A DNA stretch of 64,000 bases, from the NCBI GenBank assembly GCA_963843645.1, contig CAWJLE010000001.1, forward strand, positions 1 through 64,000, written 5' to 3'. Source of the DNA: CAWJLE01 sp963843645. GTDB taxonomy: Bacteria > Chloroflexota > Anaerolineae > DAOTYC01. The notes beneath the pieces are model-generated. The model did no database searches. It was not told where the DNA came from and was given only the letters and a program-made list of their open reading frames with translations. The stretch's first letter is position 1. Every line of letters starts with the position of its first letter. The translations under genes were made by a program, and so were the position numbers. Below, piece after piece: positions 49,644 to 57,724 of this stretch.

Positions 49644-51866
49644 TCAGTCGCCGTCCCCGCTGATCCGGGCAGAGGAGTGACACGCGCTGCACGAGTTGGG
49701 CATGATGTCGGAGTCGTGACCGGCGGCCGGGTCGGGATTCTTCAGGATCGAGCTCTGGCCGGGCCAGACGATGTCAGACACGTGGGAAGCCACGTTGCCC
49801 GCGGCCACGGCGCTCCTGCCGTTCGAGTCAAGCGCGAGATGGTACTGCGCATCATCGTTGACGTCCTGCAGCTTCCCGATCTTCGGCATGTGGCACGAGG
49901 TGCAGTTGCCGACCGGCATGGCCGGGTCCTCGGGAGTGTAGAGGGCCACACCCATGCCCGCGCCGACTTGCATGTGCTTGCCGACCGCATTGGCGACGCG
50001 GTTGCGCGCCAGGAAGGCATCGTTGGGTTCAACGGCCAGCGCCGCCCCGTCCTTCATGACCTGTCCCCCCGCGCCGACGGCCAACGCCGCAACGTCGTCC
50101 TTCGAGAGGTTCTCAAACGGCCCGCGGGCGGCGTGACAGGCGAGGCATAAGGTATTGTCGCTGTAAGCCGGCTTCTGGAACTCATAGTTGCCCACATCCA
50201 GGGTCGCCGGCCCACCGTTCAGGGTATGCGGGTCGTGGCAAGTGCTGCAGCTGAGTTTCTCCATCGAGTTGCTAACGTGGGCCGACTTCAGCAGTTCCGG
50301 CAACTCCTGAGAATGCGCTCGGCTATGCGTCTGGTCAGGCCAGGAGTGGAAAGATCCCTCCTTCCAGTTATCGTTCAGCGTCGGCAGATCGAAGTTGGAA
50401 ATGAACGTTTTCAGGTCGTACACGCCAGGGACAAAGTAGCCGTTGCCGAGGGTGTCCTTGTACGTTGCATCGAAGGAGTACTTGAAGATGCCCATTGGGT
50501 TCGAGCTCTTCCCGGAGTGGGAAGCATGACACTGGCCGCAGAGTTCGTTGCTGGCCTGCGCTGTAACGTACTGTGGGCTGATGATCTTGGCCTTATCGCC
50601 GGTAGCGGCGTGCTCCGACCCAGGACCGTGACAGGTCTCGCAGGTGACGTTGAGGTCCTTGTAGTCGAATGCCGTGACAACCGACTTGAAGGTTTCATCG
50701 CCGTCCGTAAAATCCTCGTAGTCGATGTCGACGCCGGTGGCGTGGCAGCCGGCGCAGTTCCTGGAGAGCGTGTTATCGGGCGTGGCCCACTTGGTCGGGG
50801 ATTTCTGCCAGAACTTGGGGACGCCCACGTCCCCCTTCGCCAGCAAGGCAGATCCCGCGGGCGTGCCATCCTGCACCACGTAGACCGGCATATACGCCAC
50901 GTAGTCCTGCCTGGCCCGTTCCAGCGGAACATTGTGCTCGTTCATCCAGGTCACCAGGTAGGGAACGTCCTGGATGCGCGCCAGGTAGCGTTGTTTGCCT
51001 TCACCAAAGTTGGGGATTCGATCGTCCGTCTTATGGGCTGGGTCAGTGTAGCCTTCCCCCCAATCGCCCTGGCCGCCGATCGTACCGCCGACAGGGATGA
51101 AGACAGCAGTGTCGTCCGCTCCGCAGTCAAGTTCTGCTTCGGTTCGCGGCGTCGCTCCCTCGGGAAGTTCCTTCATGAATTTGAAGAGGTACTCTCGACC
51201 GGCGTTCCCATCGCGCGTGCACAGCGCGACGTTGACAAGGCCCTTACCGTCGGCCGGGTCCTGAACCATCAGAAGGTTGCCTTTCGGATCGCGGGGCAAG
51301 ACTTTGTCGCCGGGCTGGGGCCACAGCTCCGGATAAACCAGGTCACTCGTCCCTTCGGTCACGAAGCGGGAGTGGGCGGCCGCCATTGGGCTGCCGTCCA
51401 GGGCGGAGAAGAGCTCAGGCCAGGCGTTGCTGTGACATCCCTGGCACGCCGCCATTCCAACGGTCTTCGCATCGGCGCTCGGGCGACCAGAAAGCGTGAC
51501 CACGACCCCGGAAATCGCTGCGCCAGGCTCGACAGACAGTGCTTCTCGAGTCTCCCCGTCCAGATACGCGTCTGACGGCGTCTTCACATGCAAATACACG
51601 GAACCGGGTGCCACGTCTGCAAGGTCGAAGGTTCCATCCGCCGCCGAGGTGGTATTGGCCGACTGGCCTTCGACGCTCACCAGGGCGGCCTCCACGCCGG
51701 CGCCTTTGGCGTCCACCACTTTCCCAGTGATGGTTGCCGGGCTGGCGGCGTCGTGAGCAGCAAGCCCCTCTGGGGCAGCTGGCCCCCCGGGACTTGCTGC
51801 ACTTGCATACACTGCCAGTCCCAGAATGAGAACCAGAACAATGCCCAAGACGCTACCCGCTTTCAT
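49644..51866 (-). CDS. Octahaem cytochrome c with N-terminal carboxypeptidase-regulatory-like domain
   Basis: 740 residues from ATG 51866 (GGAGG about 10 nt upstream). Signal peptide (residues 1-23, ending YASA). Residues about 40-110 form a beta-sandwich of the carboxypeptidase regulatory-like type (ATITGKVVDAKGAGVEAALV, AADGTFDLADVAPGSVYLHV). Eight CxxCH sites follow: CQGCH, CAGCH, CETCH, CGQCH, CSTCH, CLACH, CTSCH, CSACH. CxxCH spacing with HGPGSEH and DPHTL histidines resembles extracellular or periplasmic respiratory multihaem cytochromes. No membrane anchor is seen beyond the signal. Divergent from the NarL-type regulator, which may control it. Confidence 0.88.
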   Translation of the reverse strand: MKAGSVLGIVLVLILGLAVYASAASPGGPAAPEGLAAHDAASPATITGKVVDAKGAGVEAALVSVEGQSANTTSAADGTFDLADVAPGSVYLHVKTPSDAYLDGETREALSVEPGAAISGVVVTLSGRPSADAKTVGMAACQGCHSNAWPELFSALDGSPMAAAHSRFVTEGTSDLVYPELWPQPGDKVLPRDPKGNLLMVQDPADGKGLVNVALCTRDGNAGREYLFKFMKELPEGATPRTEAELDCGADDTAVFIPVGGTIGGQGDWGEGYTDPAHKTDDRIPNFGEGKQRYLARIQDVPYLVTWMNEHNVPLERARQDYVAYMPVYVVQDGTPAGSALLAKGDVGVPKFWQKSPTKWATPDNTLSRNCAGCHATGVDIDYEDFTDGDETFKSVVTAFDYKDLNVTCETCHGPGSEHAATGDKAKIISPQYVTAQASNELCGQCHASHSGKSSNPMGIFKYSFDATYKDTLGNGYFVPGVYDLKTFISNFDLPTLNDNWKEGSFHSWPDQTHSRAHSQELPELLKSAHVSNSMEKLSCSTCHDPHTLNGGPATLDVGNYEFQKPAYSDNTLCLACHAARGPFENLSKDDVAALAVGAGGQVMKDGAALAVEPNDAFLARNRVANAVGKHMQVGAGMGVALYTPEDPAMPVGNCTSCHMPKIGKLQDVNDDAQYHLALDSNGRSAVAAGNVASHVSDIVWPGQSSILKNPDPAAGHDSDIMPNSCSACHSSARISGDGD

Positions 51867-52235
51867 GATTTGCTTTCCTCCTCGTGAGAATTGCACGGTT
51901 GATACACATGGCCGGGCGCTGGGAGTCCCGGCCTCCGGGTTTGCCCGCACGTGGGCATCTGTTCAGATTCACGTTGCACGTGTGACTCTATTACCTTACC
52001 ATCAAGTTCAGGTTTTCACATCGTCACCGCACGCATTCTTTGCTGCGTGTTGTGACAATTTCGAAACGTGAGACTGATCCGCAATGTTAGCAGAATCGTA
52101 GGTATTCCGCGCAAAGAATCAATGTCTAATGCAACGCTATTTTGGAGTGAGAGGTAAAGCGGCGTATACTACTTTGCAGCCGTTGAAAAAAGCCGAGAAG
52201 CGCCGCACCTAGTCGAGTGAGCCGGGGGAGAGGGA
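51867..52235. promoter_or_regulatory. Divergent intergenic region
   Basis: Separates the octahaem cytochrome from the response regulator. AT-richer than its neighbours, so promoters for both are expected here; no convincing -35/-10 pair was found. No gene seen. Confidence 0.35.
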
Positions 52236-52940
52236 TTGATCACAGTCCTTGTCGCGAATGACCACGTCCTGTTGCGGGATGCGATCCGCACGATCCTCGA
52301 ACAGGACGAAAGCGTGAAGATCGTAGGCGAGGCCAACGACACGGCGCAGGTCGTGCAACTGGTCCTGGAGCGACGGCCTGACGTAGTGGTGCTTGACGCG
52401 GGCATCCCAAGCGATGGGGGTGCGGAGGCGACGCGACAGATCAAAGACGCGTCGCCCTCCACGGCGGTGCTCGTGTTGGGCTCGAATGAGAGCGCCTCCG
52501 AAGTTTTTTCCGCCCTCAAGGCCGGCGCGCGCGGCTATTTACTCCGGACGAGCCGAGCCGAGCAATTGGGTCAGGCGGTCCGGTGCGCGAGCGTGGGTGG
52601 CTTCGCCCTGCACTCCGAAATTGCCGAAATCCTGCTCGACTGCTTCGACCGGTTGTCGCAGACCGGCACGTGCGAGCCGCTGGTCACGCCGTCCAACATC
52701 AGCGCCCGCGAGCTCGAAGTAGTGCGGCTGGTAGCGCGCGGTTCCAGCAATCAGCAGATCGCGCGGCAATTCTCGCTCAGCTTGCGGACCGTGCAGGCTC
52801 ACGTTAGCAACGTGTTCGTCAAGACCGGTACCCGCTCTCGGCTGCAACTCACGCTTTACGCGCTCCGGAATCGCTGGATTCGGTTGGACGACACGTGGAA
52901 GAACTTCAACCCGGCCGCAGAAGACCGCGACGGCAACTGA
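52236..52940 (+). CDS. NarL/FixJ-type response regulator
   Basis: 234 residues, TTG 52236 preceded by GGGGGAGAGGGA. Receiver domain ITVLVANDHVLLRDAI, phospho-acceptor Asp54 in VVVLDAGIP, and KAGARGYLLRTS (the usual Lys before the last strand is replaced by Arg). LuxR-type HTH: ISARELEVVRLVARGSSNQQ, then IARQFSLSLRTVQAHVSNVF. No histidine kinase is adjacent. Could respond to redox or electron acceptor status and control the divergent cytochrome; inferred from position. Confidence 0.88.
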   Translation: MITVLVANDHVLLRDAIRTILEQDESVKIVGEANDTAQVVQLVLERRPDVVVLDAGIPSDGGAEATRQIKDASPSTAVLVLGSNESASEVFSALKAGARGYLLRTSRAEQLGQAVRCASVGGFALHSEIAEILLDCFDRLSQTGTCEPLVTPSNISARELEVVRLVARGSSNQQIARQFSLSLRTVQAHVSNVFVKTGTRSRLQLTLYALRNRWIRLDDTWKNFNPAAEDRDGN

Positions 52941-52968
52941 ATGCACTCGTACAACAGGCGTTCGCGCG

Positions 52969-53640
52969 CTACGCAATCCACAGCAGGTAGAACCCCACCA
53001 GGATGACGATGGCCCCGCTGCCTTGCTGCAGGCGCTCGCCCCAGCGGGCGAAGGCCGGCAGCGCCTTGATGGCGCCCGCGAACGTGCCGGCAGCGATGAT
53101 CGGGACGCCCCGGCCCAGGGCATAGACGAACAGCAGCGTGGCGCCGTACGTGATGGCCCCGTTGAGCATAACCACGGTCAGGATTGCGGCCAGGACCGGG
53201 GTGGCGCATTGGGAGCTCACCAGCCCGGAAACCAGCCCGAGCAACAATGCGCCCACGATGCCTCTCTGCCGCACCTTCTCTCGCTCGCGGGTGAAAAGCG
53301 CCGGGACCGGGATCTTGACTATGCCCAGGATGTGCAGGCCCACCACCAGGCAGACGGCGGCGACAACGTAATACAGGGTTTTGGTCGCGCCGAACAGGCC
53401 GCCAACCAGGGCCGCGACGACGCCCAATGACGTGAAAGTGAGGGCGAGGCCTATTGTGAAGACGAGCGAAATGGCGAAGCCGCGCGTACGGCTGATCCCT
53501 CGGTTTCCGGTCACGAAGCCGATGACCAGCGGGATCATGGCCACGTTGCAGGGGCCAATACTCGTGACGACGCCTCCCACAAAGACCAGCAGGTAAGCCA
53601 CGAAAGAGACAGTCCGCAGGCTGTTCTCATCGAAAGGCAT
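52969..53640 (-). CDS. ccdA: CcdA/DsbD-type transmembrane thiol transporter
   Basis: 223 residues, six predicted membrane segments. Redox cysteines in SIGPCNVAMIPLVIGF (TM1) and SSQCATPVLAAI (TM4) are those of CcdA/DsbD, which move electrons from cytoplasmic thioredoxin to periplasmic thiols, for example for haem attachment to cytochrome c. The preceding thioredoxin-like gene overlaps its start by 14 nt, so the two are co-translated. Confidence 0.88.
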   Translation of the reverse strand: MPFDENSLRTVSFVAYLLVFVGGVVTSIGPCNVAMIPLVIGFVTGNRGISRTRGFAISLVFTIGLALTFTSLGVVAALVGGLFGATKTLYYVVAAVCLVVGLHILGIVKIPVPALFTREREKVRQRGIVGALLLGLVSGLVSSQCATPVLAAILTVVMLNGAITYGATLLFVYALGRGVPIIAAGTFAGAIKALPAFARWGERLQQGSGAIVILVGFYLLWIA

Positions 53641-54085
53641 CGGTCACGATCCTCCCTTGGGTCGCCACTAGATCGCGCAGTTTCGCTTCAATGATCGGCG
53701 GGTCGAGATTGGACTGCTGACGCAGCACTTCTCGGCCCTGGCTGTCCAGAACGAGCAGGGTCGGGCAGGTCGCCACGCCGTAGGCCTGGGCCACCGCCTC
53801 AGACGCTTCCTCTTCCATGTCGATACGTTCGGCATAGAATGCGGGCGCTAACCTGGCGGTCAGCTTGTTGAACTGCCCGTCCGCTGTCTGGTACATTTTC
53901 ACCGCGCAGAGGCAGCCCATGTTGCGATTGAACAACAGAACCGCTCCCACGGACGTACGACTCAGACCGTGACCCGCGGCAGCATCGACGAGGTCGATTG
54001 TGTCGCGCTCTGTCAGCCTGAACCCGACGATGCTGCCCATCAGCACGAGCATTACCGCGATAGAGGCCCTGGTAGATGGCTTCAA
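53627..54085 (-). CDS. Membrane-anchored thioredoxin-fold protein with CxC site
   Basis: 152 residues; TTG 54085 with GGGGGGAA upstream, overlapping ccdA. N-terminal membrane segment (residues about 8-22). Thioredoxin fold: LLFNRNMGCLCAVKMYQ in the active-site position has C-L-C rather than C-x-x-C, then YGVATCPTLLVLDSQG with the cis-proline (CPT). A CxC site is rare in this fold and could mean altered chemistry. Expected to be reduced by CcdA. Confidence 0.7.
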   Translation of the reverse strand: MKPSTRASIAVMLVLMGSIVGFRLTERDTIDLVDAAAGHGLSRTSVGAVLLFNRNMGCLCAVKMYQTADGQFNKLTARLAPAFYAERIDMEEEASEAVAQAYGVATCPTLLVLDSQGREVLRQQSNLDPPIIEAKLRDLVATQGRIVTDAFR

Positions 54086-54150
54086 GTTTCCCCCCGTTCG
54101 ACAGACTCATGGCGTCCATCCGCTGTTCAAGGTGGAATAGCGCCGTGATC

Positions 54151-54216
54151 TCAAATGCAGCCTCCGATGAGTCCTGGAGGAATCCGTCCGCGTGCGGCTA
54201 CGGTCTGCTGAGACAT
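54151..54216 (-). CDS. Possible 21-residue peptide
   Basis: ATG 54216 with AAGGA 8 nt upstream, 11 nt after the upstream thioredoxin stop; sequence begins MSQQTVAARG and ends GGCI. It could be a real small gene or a leftover between two thioredoxin genes. No homology evidence. Confidence 0.25.
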   Translation of the reverse strand: MSQQTVAARGRIPPGLIGGCI

Positions 54217-54227
54217 AATGCATGTCC

Positions 54228-54788
54228 TTAGCCTGACGTGGTGGTCAGCAACTGATTGAGCAGAGCGCGAAGCTGGTCGGGTTCCATCGCGCCCACCCGG
54301 CTGCTCGCTTCGCCCTTGGCGTTGACCAGGACGGTGGTGGGAATATACTGGATGCGAGCGGAGCGGCACAGGTTTGTGTTGGCTGTCTCATAGACATTCA
54401 CGTCCACGAACTCCACTTTGCCCGCATAATCGGGCCGCACCTCCTCCAGGGTGGCGACCATGACCTTACAAGACTCGCAGGTCAACGAGTGGAACAGGGC
54501 CAGCGTGGGCTTGTGCGCGCTGGCGGCGGCCTCGAACTGCTGCTCGGGCGACAAGTCGCTGGCTGTAACGGCGACTGTCGGGACCGAGTCCACTATGGCG
54601 GCCGCTGACGTGGGGTCGCCGGATGCCGGCGCTGCCCGATCGACGGTGGCCGTGGCCGTGACCTCCGGCGCAGCGCTATCGACGGCCACGGTCTTCTGAT
54701 CGACGCCGCCCGGCATGGTTTTCGCCATCAGAATGCCGACGACGAGGACGAGGACGACGACAAGAGCGAGAATGCGAAATCGTTTCAC
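54228..54788 (-). CDS. Membrane-anchored thioredoxin (CESC active site)
   Basis: 186 residues; GTG 54788 with GGAGG 5 nt upstream. N-terminal membrane anchor (residues 5-23), Ala/Val/Thr-rich linker to about residue 85, thioredoxin domain with FHSLTCESCKVMVATL, VEFVDVNVYE and YIPTTVLVNAKG (cis-Pro). C-x-x-C present, so a dithiol oxidoreductase facing the periplasm. Same strand as the CxC thioredoxin and ccdA; the three form a thiol-relay module. Confidence 0.82.
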   Translation of the reverse strand: MKRFRILALVVVLVLVVGILMAKTMPGGVDQKTVAVDSAAPEVTATATVDRAAPASGDPTSAAAIVDSVPTVAVTASDLSPEQQFEAAASAHKPTLALFHSLTCESCKVMVATLEEVRPDYAGKVEFVDVNVYETANTNLCRSARIQYIPTTVLVNAKGEASSRVGAMEPDQLRALLNQLLTTTSG

Positions 54789-54837
54789 AGTACCCTCCGT
54801 GACGATGAGTCTCCAGGACTAAGAGGCCGCCATTCAA

Positions 54838-55035
54838 TGGACGTGCCGAGCCGGTTTTCTGTCAGGAGGCGCCAATCAGGCACCTCACCGCTGAAAGAAA
54901 GGGCAGCCCGCAGATGCTGTAATCCGGGAAGGAGTCCGACACCACGACCGTAACGTCGGCTTTACGCTCCAGCTCTCTCGCCCGCAACGCGGCGCTGATG
55001 CCCGCCTCACTGCCGCCGATGATCAACACCTGCAT
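54838..55035 (-). pseudogene. N-terminal fragment of a CoA-disulfide reductase-like flavoprotein
   Basis: ATG 55035 begins MQVLIIGGSEAGISAALRAR, then ADVTVVVSDSFPDYSICGLP, the FAD fold and redox-Cys region (SICGLP) of CoA-disulfide reductase/NADH oxidase proteins. A shift near 54890 precedes SGEVPDWRLL; homology then stops. Only about 65 of about 450 residues remain. Confidence 0.7.
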
Positions 55036-55089
55036 TGTCCGATCTCTCTTAATCTGGGCTGTTGCCCATTTGGCTCTCCAAACGCCTGT

Positions 55090-55254
55090 TCACATGGTCA
55101 GGGACGTACAGATCAGGCGCGCCCCCTGCGCCGCGAGCAGCGTCTGGGCCGCGTTGAAGCCGGCGGTCCCCTCCCCACGGCGGGTATCGAGGAGCAACCG
55201 GCGCTCCCCGGCGCTCGCCACGGAATGGGCTTCGTCCTGCCGGGCGACAGTCAC
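55090..55254 (-). other. Short unrecognised coding-like fragment
   Basis: 54 codons from GTG 55254, containing ERRLLLDTRRGEGTAGFNAA. Codon-like but without recognised family; probably another gene remnant beside the flavoprotein fragment. Confidence 0.25.
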
Positions 55255-55313
55255 GTCGTATTGTTGGAAGCCTCATTTCGCAGTGATCATTGCGCGTGTT
55301 CTGTCGTCCTCTC

Positions 55314-56069
55314 TCAATGAACCAGATCGACCAGCATCTTCAACGCCACGCCATACAACACCACTCCCACGGTGAGCTTTACCTGCACGCTCTTCAGTTG
55401 CGCGTGCATCAGCCACGAGCCCAACAGGGCGCCGGCCACCGACGCCGCCGCCGCATACGCCAGCAGCGTCACGTTCAGACTCCCCAGCGCCGTGTGCCCG
55501 AAAAAGCCGGACAGAGACGAGAACACCACGATGAACGCCGTCGTTCCGGAAGCCTTCTTGGGATCGAACCCGAGCCAGATGAGCGCCGGGACGATGATGT
55601 TGCCGCCGCCCACGCCCAGCAGTCCACCCAGGAACCCGGCGAGCACGCCGACACCTACACCCACACCGACCTGTCCGACAACCGAGCCGGTCGCCGCGGA
55701 GCGCTGCTTTGGCCGGTAGAACAGCATCATCGAGCCGGCGAACACCAGGAAGCCCACGAACAGCCACAGCAACGTGTTACGCGGCACGAACTGGCTGGTG
55801 TACGCTCCCAGCGGCGACAGCGCCGTAGCCGCGATGATGATGGGCAAGGCCGTTGAGAAATCCACGAGGTGGTTGCGGATGTTGTTGGCCGACGCAAAGG
55901 TCATGCTCAGCGCGTTGAGCAGCAGCGCGACCGCCATCGCCTCGTTGAGCGAAATGCCCAGCCAGATGAACGTGGGGATGATGATGAACGCCGCTCCCAC
56001 ACCGGCGATAGTCAATATCGTTGTGAACAGGAGTACGACGAGAGCCGCCGCGAGATAGATGGTCATCAT
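55314..56069 (-). CDS. TauE/SafE-family permease
   Basis: 251 residues from ATG 56069 (GTG 56090 also possible; neither has a strong RBS). Eight-helix membrane protein in two repeats: GVGAAFIIIPTFIWLGISLN near residue 25 and GGLLGVGGGNIIVPALIWLG near 140, each ending in the family's GVGGG-type loop. Proteins of this family export sulfite or related organosulfonates. Located just after fmdE and near thiol-redox genes, so sulfite or another sulfur anion is a reasonable substrate guess. Confidence 0.85.
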   Translation of the reverse strand: MMTIYLAAALVVLLFTTILTIAGVGAAFIIIPTFIWLGISLNEAMAVALLLNALSMTFASANNIRNHLVDFSTALPIIIAATALSPLGAYTSQFVPRNTLLWLFVGFLVFAGSMMLFYRPKQRSAATGSVVGQVGVGVGVGVLAGFLGGLLGVGGGNIIVPALIWLGFDPKKASGTTAFIVVFSSLSGFFGHTALGSLNVTLLAYAAAASVAGALLGSWLMHAQLKSVQVKLTVGVVLYGVALKMLVDLVH

Positions 56070-56132
56070 AGTCTTTTGGCGGCGCCCCACCGGACGCCCT
56101 TGTCCAGCGATGCGCCGCGCGTCCTCCTCGAC

Positions 56133-56738
56133 CTAGGCCTTGGCCGCGCAGGGAATGCACACGATCTTGCCGCTCTTGACGCGCAGGTTCCGCTCGACGA
56201 CCATCTCGCCGCAGCTCTCGCACACGGCCGCGTCGAAGGTGTGCGGTGCATCCTTCCACTCGTAATCGACCACCGGGCCGACTTGCATGAGCTTCTCTGC
56301 CGGCGCGTTCATGACCATCTCGACCATCGGATCGACGATCTCGGCCGGGATTTGGGTGGGTGGCACGCCCGCCTTGCGCCGGGCCATGAACTCCGACTGC
56401 CGGTTGCGCTCCATGGCAGCGGCCAGCGGCGCCACTCGCACTGCCTTCCCGCGCTTTTTGTCGATAAGCGTCACGCCCCACTTGCCGTAGTGCAGCTTCT
56501 TGATGTTGCCCTTGCCGAACGTGCAGCCTGTGGCTACCTGAATCCCGTCCCCGAAGCACGTCGCGCAGTGGTCCTCGTCCAACTCCACCAACGCCACCAG
56601 CTCGCTGTTTCCCGCGTGCGAGACGCCCAACGCTTCCATTGCCGCCTGGCCTACCCGGAGGCCCATCGGCATGGCCGGGCACTTGTGCCCGTGAAAAGCC
56701 AATCCCAGCTCCAACAATGCCTTCATATCAGTAGCCAT
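56133..56738 (-). CDS. FmdE-family protein with C-terminal zinc finger
   Basis: 201 residues, ATG 56738 with AAGGAG 8 nt upstream. FmdE domain: FHGHKCPAMPMGLRVGQAAM, DHCATCFGDGIQVATGCTFG, KGNIKKLHYGKWGVTLIDKK. C-terminal zinc ribbon: CESCGEMV and CIPC (residues about 178-200). Named after formylmethanofuran dehydrogenase subunit E; many members occur in bacteria without methanofuran, probably handling a metal or molybdopterin cofactor. Function here unknown. Confidence 0.85.
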   Translation of the reverse strand: MATDMKALLELGLAFHGHKCPAMPMGLRVGQAAMEALGVSHAGNSELVALVELDEDHCATCFGDGIQVATGCTFGKGNIKKLHYGKWGVTLIDKKRGKAVRVAPLAAAMERNRQSEFMARRKAGVPPTQIPAEIVDPMVEMVMNAPAEKLMQVGPVVDYEWKDAPHTFDAAVCESCGEMVVERNLRVKSGKIVCIPCAAKA

Positions 56739-56952
56739 GTGAATTACTCCTTCGAACCTGTGAATTATGATTTACGCGCTTCCACTACGTACCGCTGTGT
56801 TACTCTTGCTCACAGGCTCACCGGAGGAGAACGTTTGGCGCACACCCAGTGCCCGCGGGTGCCTAGACACCGCCTGCCCTGGCCCGATCGCCGCCGATTA
56901 CGCATGATTATCCCTCGTCGCCTTTCCGCCGGCATTCTCAAAACACCTGTCG
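56739..56952. other. Intergenic gap
   Basis: Between fmdE and the downstream-strand ferredoxin gene. No gene or strong signal seen. Confidence 0.4.
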
Positions 56953-57588
56953 CTATAGCTTGCTTTCGCTCACCAGCACGAGGCCATTGTCGCGGATGAG
57001 CGCCCGCACTTCCGGCAGAAACACCTGAATGTCTTCCTGCTCAGTGGAGGTGATGTCGAACGACATGAAGGACGGCGTCTTTTCCAGCGCGCCCTGGACC
57101 GTCGGCACATCCAGCCGCACGGTCACGAAATCGTAAGGCCGGCCTCTAACGAGCTCCTCCATTTTGACGAGGAAGCGCTTCTCGCCAAAGTCGCCGGCGA
57201 TCTCCATACGCGCCCGAGTCGTCAGCTTGGCCACGGCCTCCTCGGCCGCCGCCCGCGCCGCTACTGCATCCTGCTTCGCCTTCTTGTCGGTCGCTTCCCT
57301 GCGTACCAGGCTGAAGATCTTGTGCTCCCGCTCGACTTTCCAAATCAGGTCGCGCCCCGGAAAGCTGATCGCCTCCACCGGGCACACTGTGCCGCAGGTG
57401 CCGCAGCCCACCATGCAGTTGTACGGATGCTCCACGACGGATTTGTTGTCGCGCATCTCGAACACGCTGCGTCCGCACGACACGTAACACAGCTCACAGC
57501 CGATGCACGTCTCCGCGTCCACCGTGGGATACCATGGGATTTCCTCTCTCGGGATACCATGCCACATCTGTTTCTTGACTTCCGCCAT
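56953..57588 (-). CDS. 4Fe-4S dicluster ferredoxin with C-terminal extension
   Basis: 211 residues, ATG 57588 with AGGAGG 7 nt upstream. N-terminus HGIPREEIPWYPTVDAETCI is shared with the second ferredoxin (61621-61917). Clusters: CIGCELCYVSC, then CMVGCGTCGTVCP (three residues between the first two Cys). About 120 further residues (Ala/Lys/Glu-rich helix, then VTVRLDVPTVQGALEKTPSF) have no Cys and no family I recognise; they could bind a partner protein. The tail of this gene (LVLVSESK) reappears as a remnant at about 60211-60241. Confidence 0.82.
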   Translation of the reverse strand: MAEVKKQMWHGIPREEIPWYPTVDAETCIGCELCYVSCGRSVFEMRDNKSVVEHPYNCMVGCGTCGTVCPVEAISFPGRDLIWKVEREHKIFSLVRREATDKKAKQDAVAARAAAEEAVAKLTTRARMEIAGDFGEKRFLVKMEELVRGRPYDFVTVRLDVPTVQGALEKTPSFMSFDITSTEQEDIQVFLPEVRALIRDNGLVLVSESKL

Positions 57589-57627
57589 TGCACACCCTCC
57601 TGGAACAGCGCCATTGCGCTTTGTTCC

Positions 57628-57724
57628 TACAACTTGTCTACAGACTCGATCGCGATCTGGCGTCGACGATCTGGCGTGCAGACCGCCCGGCGCATTCCGG
57701 AGCGACGCTGCCTCGGGGCGCGCT
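57628..57724. repeat. Diverged direct repeat, left copy
   Basis: About 97 nt that align with 60250-60347 at roughly 70 percent (shared CGATCGCG, TCGACGA, TTCCGGAGCGACGCTGCC-like ends). It covers the last 29 codons of the P-type ATPase, so the pump's C-terminal tail (APRGSVAPECAGRSARQIVD) derives from the repeat. Confidence 0.6.

Noticed and set aside
48818..49663. 281-codon plus-strand frame near the tRNA remnant
   Set aside because: It runs antisense through the toxin, NTF2 and tRNA remnants and has no coherent protein character.
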